Positions 57,823 to 64,000 of a stretch of DNA of 64,000 nt are shown in pieces. How positions within the stretch are numbered: position 1 is the first letter of the stretch; each line of letters opens with the position of its first letter. The notes under the pieces were generated by a model. It was not told the DNA's origin, searched no databases, and worked only from the letters and a program-made list of their open reading frames with translations. The position numbers were made by a program, and so were the translations under genes. The stretch is from Phymorhynchus buccinoides (lineage: Eukaryota; Mollusca; Gastropoda; Neogastropoda; Raphitomidae): positions 5,056,093 through 5,120,092 of the forward strand of contig CM065706.1 of NCBI GenBank assembly GCA_017654935.2. The letters run 5' to 3'.

Positions 57823-59154
57823 TAGGCCTCTACATGGGGGTGCTTTTACAACACTTTTTTGAATCTACCAAATCGACGATCGATTGAAGAAGAAAACATA
57901 TATGCTGTGCAAGTACTCATCATTATGATGGCCGCCGGCCGCGCCGGGCCTGCGCCGCCGCATTTCATGATGCCGGCCGGCCCGCCGGGGGCCGGCGCCC
58001 ATATTCACAGGTTTATTTGGATTTTGGCCTCTTGGGGAGCCCTGTCCCAATTTTTGTAATCGGGTACTCCTTTTCCTTGTTCCCTGGTTCCCCAAATGCA
58101 ATTGAAAATTAACGAATCCACAATTCGACATCAGTTTGCATGTTTTAGGGGTCCGAAGTAAACGACGCTTTCCATTCCACACTCTGCCCTTGTGACGTGG
58201 CAAAAAAACCCACGTGAAAACAAAAACACGCAAAAGCACGACGCTCTGATTTGGCTGGAGTTTTTGCACTGTTGATTAGTTTCGAAAGTCAGGATCTGAA
58301 TAGGTTGTGACATGATGATCAAGAATATGAATGGTTATAGGGGTCTATGCCGATCATGGTAGTCATGATTGTAAGACCAATGGTTTTTCAGACTGCAGCC
58401 AACGCTGTAATAGTCAAGGTCAAGGTTATGGTCATCAAAATGTTGCAACACACACATATACAAAGACAGACACAGAGACAGACAGCACAGACAGAACAAC
58501 AAGCAAACAGCAGAAACAACACACCACAAGTACGACCCACACACACCACACAGCACAAGTATACACACACACAGGGATCAGAACTTTGGATCGGCGGGTT
58601 TTTTCCTTTCGTCCTTTCCCGCATTGATTTTCTGTTGGACACCCGATCGTTTTAACTATTCCAAGCTGGTCCAGGGACTTAATTTTGATTTTCCAGGCAC
58701 TTTCGGTCCCGTCAGTCAGTGTTTCCAGCTTAAAAATACGGGACGCAGATCTGTACGTAAAACTACGTACAAAGTTTTGCAAAGTTTGGACGTATAAATT
58801 TTATCAGTCAATCACGTCCATTGTGACGTACCTGTACAGTTTATTTCTTTTGCCTCGTCATCCAGCTTGATTGCTTCCTCAAACGTGTTCGCCGCGATCG
58901 GAATGTCGAAGCCATTTCGGCTTGCGGGAAACGATCAACAATACTATACTATACTAACAAAATATACTGGGCCTATTCTTTCACTACTATGCTTGAAGCA
59001 GACGACAAAAACTATCATGAACCAGAGTAATTTCCCTTTGTTTCTCTCTTTTTTCTCGCCAACCCCTCATGCGGCTTGCTGGCATGCCATGCTCGCTTTG
59101 TCTTGCTCTGCTTGCTCCGCAACCGCAGGCTTTTCTTTCTTGGAAGCAAAAAAA
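57546..59154. other. Noisy intron 2 stretch (C3 copy)
   Basis: Direct copy of 15440-16600 with anomalous insertions: an A-rich run at about 57705-57819, a CCGGC-rich block at about 57929-57998, and scattered small insertions. (CA)-type sequence at 58450-58575 is scrambled relative to C1. No gene. Confidence 0.55.
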
Positions 59155-59455
59155 ATGGCGCTGCTTCACTGGATTGCGAAAACTTCGACGCAAAGTTCTT
59201 TTCCTTCTTCCAAAGACTCTGAAGTCAGGTGACAAAAAAACAAAAAACCTCGAAGACAGTTCCAGGCCCTTCAGTTTTCAACTTCAAGTTCTACTGTCAA
59301 CTCTACACATCAACTCAGACACTGACAACCTTAGTGTCAGTAGATGATGAAAGAAGAAAGTAACTGAACACCTGGCAAATTCAAGTCAAGTTGGTGTGAA
59401 GAATTTGACTGGCTTTCAGCATCGTGATTGCAAAGCTCTTCCTTCTGCAGGTGAT
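59155..59455 (+). pseudogene. hAT/ZNF862-like zinc-finger fragment (C3 copy)
   Basis: ATG at 59155 starts MALLHWIAKTSTQSS. Several insertions then disrupt the frame. GGCAAATTCAAGTCAAGTTG and the following WCEEFDWL codons are recognisable near 59375-59415, before a GTGCGG/GTGT repeat. Confidence 0.45.
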
Positions 59456-60310
59456 CGTGCGGTGCGGTGCGCGGGGCGATGCGTGGTTGGTGTGTGTGCG
59501 TTGCCGCGTGTTTGTGTGTGTATGTATGGTTTGTGTGTGTGTGTGTGTGTGTGGGTGGTGTGTGTTGTGTGTGTGTGTTTGTTCATCATGATTACAAGTC
59601 TTATTTTTGAATTTATTTTTTTACTAAACAATTAATATAAATAAATGACTCTTCAAGCTTTGTACACATTGTTAAAGAGATTTGTCTTTATTTTAGAGCA
59701 TATTGTCCATCTATTATGATATGGCTTTTTTATTTTTTTTTTTTTTTATTTTTTTTTTTACTTTTGACCCTCAAAACATTTTTTTCAAATGAACACCCTT
59801 AAAATTTGGGTTTTTGGGGTGCAAAGGGTCATCATGACCCTTAAAAATTTGGAAGCATGGGGAACACTGTCCGTTTTTGTTTCAAGCTGAATTAAAGAAT
59901 TTCACTGACACCGTTTTCGATTCAAACAAGAGGTCGGCACAAACTTTCTAGTGACGTATGACTCAGTGGTGGGGTGGGGAGAACGAAACAGAATCGAAGT
60001 CGTTTCTAACATGTTACTTACAACTGTGTTCCGAGTGCATACAGAAAAACCCGATTGCGAGAGATCTCCGAGACTGAGTTATTTCCTGATCCACAGTGTG
60101 TGTCGTCAAACTTCTTCCGGTGGAGTGACAAACACAAAGATGATAATTGTGATTAGGACAAAAAATGGGACTTCTGGTTTTCAAAAGGACTGATTGATTT
60201 TTGTCTGTCATTCCCAGGAGCTTATTTGGTTTCAAAAGCCCAGCCCTGATCACTACTGCACCACACACACACACACGCACGCACCACGCACGCACACGCA
60301 CACACACACA
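59456..60310. other. Intron 2 stretch (C3 copy)
   Basis: GT repeats at 59515-59580, a T-rich insertion at 59726-59760, then a clean copy of 17150-17530 to (CA)n at 60262-60310. No gene. Confidence 0.55.
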
Positions 60311-60483
60311 ATGATAGTAAGCAGTAAAGATGTAGAGTCCCGCACAAGGGGCAGTGAAGACCCCTGTCTCCTCATTGTAGTGTTGGCCCTCGTTGAAGGT
60401 GACCATGTCGAACACCATGGCTCCCTGCTGCTTAGTCTTGCCAACATTCAGACCACATGCGTCGAAGAGGCGACAGGCTTTGG
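60311..60483 (-). pseudogene. C1q-domain protein, exon 2, C3 copy with altered donor
   Basis: Acceptor TTTTGCAG|CC intact at 60484-60483. The peptide differs from C1 by one residue (VFDMVTFNEG for VFDIVTFNEG) and otherwise keeps VFTAPCAGLYIFTA. Near 60317 one base is inserted, and the GGTAGGGG that forms the donor in C1 and C2 is replaced by TTGTGTG. The exon therefore runs into CA-repeat DNA (frame ...IFTAYYHC) without a splice site. This is a broken or misassembled exon. Exon 1 would lie right of 64000. Confidence 0.65.
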
Positions 60484-60519
60484 CTGCAAAATGATCGCCA
60501 CGTCACATTTTAGTATTTA

Positions 60520-60965
60520 GTATTATTCTAATCATGGAGACTTATCTCGACTATGAAATTCGGGCTGCTCTTCCCTCGGAAAACGCGTCGCCGCAAGCGC
60601 AGCGCCCGCCCATTTTTTATTATTATTTTTTTTTTATTTTTTTTTGGAGGGGTGGGTGAGGAGGAGGGTATGGGGTGGCAGATGTGGGAAACCTAGCTAT
60701 CAATCTGGTCATACCAGGCAGCGGGATTTCTCCCTGCTCTTACCAGCTTAAAAAAAACACGTCCCATGGGATTTTTAAGTACGTAAAACTTAGCTTCAAG
60801 TCACCATCCTATCCGAAGGACTCGGACGTTCAGTTCGATTTCCCTGTCGAACTAGAAAGAACTTAAAGGGCGAGGCCGGGATTCGAACCGGGGTCACTCG
60901 ATCACGCCGCGGTCACGCATTGAATTCGGTAGCGCAGACGAACCACTTAGCCACTCTGCCACCTT
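60520..60965 (-). mobile_element. SINE-1 (C3 copy)
   Basis: Head with TGGCTAAGTGG and GGTTCGAATCC, and the same body and tail as 17766-18207, at the same distance from exon 2. Confidence 0.8.
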
Positions 60966-61035
60966 CCTTCCCATAGAATACAGGATACAATAGATGTAGG
61001 CCTACCCTGGGCAAGGCATCTCCGCTATAAAACAG

Positions 61036-61037
<2 letters not shown>

Positions 61038-61079
<42 letters not shown>

Positions 61080-61299
61080 AAATACTTGTAGCGGTGCCAT
61101 AGCCGATGAGGTTGAACCGAGGCGTGGTTACCGCTACACCTATCTGTATTAATTTTTTTAAATCGGGACTTTACTGGTTTCGTACTGCCTCCGGGCATTG
61201 CCTCCAGTATTGTTCCCAACATATTTGTATTTACAAATGTCCCATATGTGTCTGATTCAGACCAAGAGGACGTAAAACACCATTTCGTCGTCGTCGTCG

Positions 61300-61355
<56 letters not shown>

Positions 61356-61357
61356 AG

Positions 61358-61396
<39 letters not shown>

Positions 61397-61664
61397 TTTC
61401 AATGGGAATGTTTGTAGTTTTATTTCTTTGTAAAGCGCCATGAATATAATTTTCTAGAAGCCCAGCTGTTCAGATTAGCACAATTATACTTGGTTGGGTC
61501 TTTCATTTATTTTCGGCAGACAACAGCGTGAGGTTTGGGTAGTCTAGTAGTACAGTGAAAGGTTTAGGAGTTTTTAATGAAACGAACCCTGGATTTTAAA
61601 GGAGGATCAAGATTATAATATTCAAACTCCGTTCGATTGTTCTTTGTGGCAAACACCAAATCTC
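61038..61664. repeat. Repeat 2 with GT microsatellites (C3 copy)
   Basis: (GT)n at 61038-61074 and 61303-61395, (CGT)n at 61287-61302, and the minus-strand GTILEAMPGGS frame at about 61145-61290. Up to ATCTC at 61660-61664 it matches C1 18283-18898. Confidence 0.5.
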
Positions 61665-63358
61665 TGTGACGTAAGTGTCCCGCGCGACCCACTTTCTTCC
61701 GTTTCTTATCTACACACCCCCCCCCCACCCTTTCTTTTCTCGGGCCGCCACTTTAATTGCCATCCACCATCAAACGGACGCCGATTAAGGCATTTGTCTC
61801 TTTGAAGCCCGATCTACCTCCCCATCACGAGAAAGTGACAACCACGGTCGGCTCCCTTTGAACCCTTCCTTTCCGAGCACGAGAAAGATAGGAATGTCGG
61901 CACGTGATAACAATGTAACCGGCGCGTGATTGTTCGGTACTAGTATGCATAAAATTATAGCATCATCTTGTGACGTTTCAATTGCTATAAACCAACCACA
62001 GGCTTTCATTGTTTGAAAGTGAAGGCTATAATTGGAGTAGTGAGAAAAAGTTTTCACACAAGACGCTGAAACCTAGCTAGAGCAACATTGCAGACTCAAC
62101 CTCTCCCAGCCAGTCATAATAAGCCCAACTAGTGAGTATTATTGATGGCTGGTGATTGAGATTTGGTTTGTTTGATCCTAGTTTTGATCTAGATCCTATG
62201 TTCAATGATGAATAAGGAGTAGATAGATATGTTATTGAAAAGAAGTGGTAAACATTCTATTTATGTGCACTGATTATTTGGGTGTGTGTGTTTTTGACTT
62301 TAACTCTTTTGGTACCAGAACCGGACTTTATGCCTACTAACCCTTTTGTCTATTTTTAGTAGGAAACCTGTGGGTTGCAATCTTGCACTTTATGATACCA
62401 TTCCTTTCTAGGTGTTGGATGGAGAGTGATGTTGTCTTGATCACCTTTTATGTTTTACTGATCTCAGTTTGTTAACTGAAATTCAGTTTATTTATTAACT
62501 AGTGCTATTGTACAAGGGCAGCCTTCTAGCCGGTTGGGATCCACTAATTCCCTGCCGACTGAAGCCCCTTGTCTCTAAGCCATAGAGATCTACATCCACC
62601 TTCTCCTGTGATTATCAGCAGGGCATCGTGGGCAGGACATCCCTGACTCACAAGGAAATAAGACGGGACCGCCGCCAAGACGCCCCGCACCCAGAATCCG
62701 CGAGGAGACCACGCCTAAACCGTGCCATCCCGCGAAGCCGTAACCGGAACGACTGGGAGCTACTCTCACCTGACGAGCAAGCCCAGCCAACCCAGCACTC
62801 GCCGATCACTACGGAGGAACTTGACAACAGCTAAGTCCAGCGGACCGCGCCAATCACTTGAACTTTCCTCCGGACAATGAAAATGATTAGTGACCCTTCT
62901 CGCTTGGGGCTAACCTTCTAGAAAGACAAAAGTCTTGTAAATCCTTTCGGATTTCATTGTCATTGTTTTTCATTCATATTTTGTTTTGGCGCCATTGAGC
63001 TGCTTTATTATTATTGTTGCATAATCTTATGCAGATTTTGTGAGTAAATAAAATACAAGTGTCAAATAATCCTGAACCCTTTGGTCAGACTGATGAGAGT
63101 GGGAGTCTTGTAATTTCATGTAAAACCCTACTTCTCTCTGTCTGCCATTAAGAGCAAATCAACCACTTGTATTTCTTACAATCATACGAGCCAGAACCCG
63201 GGCACAAATATAAATTTATTAGATGAAAAGGGGCCGGGAAAGTTGCTCATCTCCCATACCCTAGAGAAGTGGGCTAAAGGCAAATTTTCTACTTGAAAAT
63301 TTAACACACTAAAAGTCTTCCCTAGAGGCTTAGCCTTTTAACCCATTACCTCGTCACA
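61665..63358 (+). mobile_element. Solo LTR of an LTR retrotransposon (1694 bp)
   Basis: Starts TGTGACG and ends CGTCACA, so the ends are TG...CA with a 7-bp inverted repeat. It is flanked by the 5-bp duplication ATCTC (61660-61664 and 63359-63363). C1 has the unoccupied site with a single ATCTC near 18894-18898. Internal features: TGCTATAAACC at about 61984 (possible TATA box) and an AATAAA-containing segment near 63047. An open frame of 68 codons at 62628-62834 has no recognised domain. The length and 5-bp duplication fit Gypsy or BEL/Pao type elements, but no internal gag-pol sequence is present to decide. Confidence 0.85.
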
Positions 63359-63470
63359 ATCTCAACAATGTAGTCTTCATTTGTTTTCTCTTTATTATTG
63401 ATTTTGGGGGGGTGGGGGTGGGTGAGGGATGGGGTAGCAATCAAATCGAATGAACTTCTGCAAGAAAAAA

Positions 63471-64000
63471 TATAATAATAATAATAATAATGAGCATTTA
63501 TATGCGCTTATTCTTAAACAAGCCCTAAGCGCTTACAATAATAAACAAATAAATGAATAATCCCCCCCACAAAACAAAGACAAACAACAACAACAATAAC
63601 AAGCAGTAGAAAATATGAGAATGTCAAACATTTCCTCGCATACACACACACATGCGTGCGCGCACACAAACGCGCACACACAAACAAACAACACACACAC
63701 ACACACCACACCACACCACACACCACACACACAACACACGTCCGCACAAACCACACACTGCACACAAACACACGCGCAGAGAAGGGACAAAAATTACTTT
63801 CCAAAAGAACAGAGCAGGCTACGATTTGAAGAGAGTGGTTTTGAGGGAAGACTTAAATGAAGAAAGGGAGTTGGCAGAACGGAGAGGAAGAGGGAGTTTG
63901 TTCCAAGTAGAGGAGGCCTGAAAAGAGAAGGAACGTTCACCAAGAGTCCTGGTGCGGTAACGAGGGATCTGGAGGAGAGAAGTGTCAGAAGAGGAGCGTA
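63471..64000 (-). mobile_element. LINE-A, 3' end only (C3 copy, continues past window)
   Basis: (ATT)n tail, GCGCTTATTCTTAAACAAGC, a CA-rich microsatellite at 63640-63730 and the last RT codons (SSTWNKLPLPLRS near 63915-63880, minus strand). It is almost identical to 575-1100 in C0. Confidence 0.8.

Noticed and set aside
62628..62834. 68-codon frame as an LTR-element gene
   Set aside because: It lies inside the LTR, is short and charged and has no recognisable domain; chance frame in GC-richer DNA.

Overview
This is eukaryotic, repeat-rich DNA with no operons or ribosome-binding sites. Coding pieces are spread over exons with consensus splice sites. The non-genic DNA is dominated by CA/GT, GA/CT and TAC microsatellites, non-LTR retrotransposons, tRNA-derived SINEs, foldback (MITE-like) elements and one solo LTR. 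A C1q-domain gene surrounded by these element types suggests a marine invertebrate, most likely a mollusc; that placement is inference.

The window is four contigs joined by three runs of exactly 500 N: C0 = 1-7291, C1 = 7792-32927, C2 = 33428-56000, C3 = 56501-64000. C2 is a reverse-complement copy of about 22 kb of C1 (about 9.1-31.5 kb against 33.45-56.0 kb), so the window looks like a giant palindrome centred on the middle gap. C3 (56.5-61.66 kb, then 63.36-64.0 kb) is a direct copy of C1 14.2-19.5 kb. C0 (0.46-6.7 kb) is a direct copy of C1 18.9-26.3 kb. C0 and C3 share a solo LTR that C1 and C2 lack, so there are two sequence types of one locus (alleles or recent paralogues). Contig ends are visibly degraded, so assembly artefact is a serious alternative to a real palindrome.

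The main gene is a C1q-domain-containing protein on the minus strand of C1. Exon 1 (22569-20958) encodes a leaderless coiled-coil protein with two in-frame coding repeats of 14 and 20 residues. Exon 2 (17731-17560) encodes the N-terminal half of the C1q domain, and exon 3 (13060-12811) the C-terminal half and stop. The splice phases agree and give one closed frame of 677 residues. C2 carries a frameshifted copy (42188-52300), C0 carries exon 1 only, and C3 carries exon 2 only. Intron 2 holds, on the opposite strand, a broken first coding region of a hAT/ZNF862-like TTF-type zinc-finger protein.

Upstream of exon 1 lie three non-LTR-derived units in gene orientation. LINE-B has an APE endonuclease and a C-terminal Cys/His region but no reverse transcriptase, and carries about ten copies of a 25-codon minisatellite. 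Element D is a short 3'-end-like unit. LINE-C is a nearly complete endonuclease plus reverse transcriptase element with three frameshifts in its better copy. A 3'-truncated LINE (LINE-A) sits in intron 1. C1 ends in a poly-G tract followed by about 1.36 kb of featureless, random-looking sequence.
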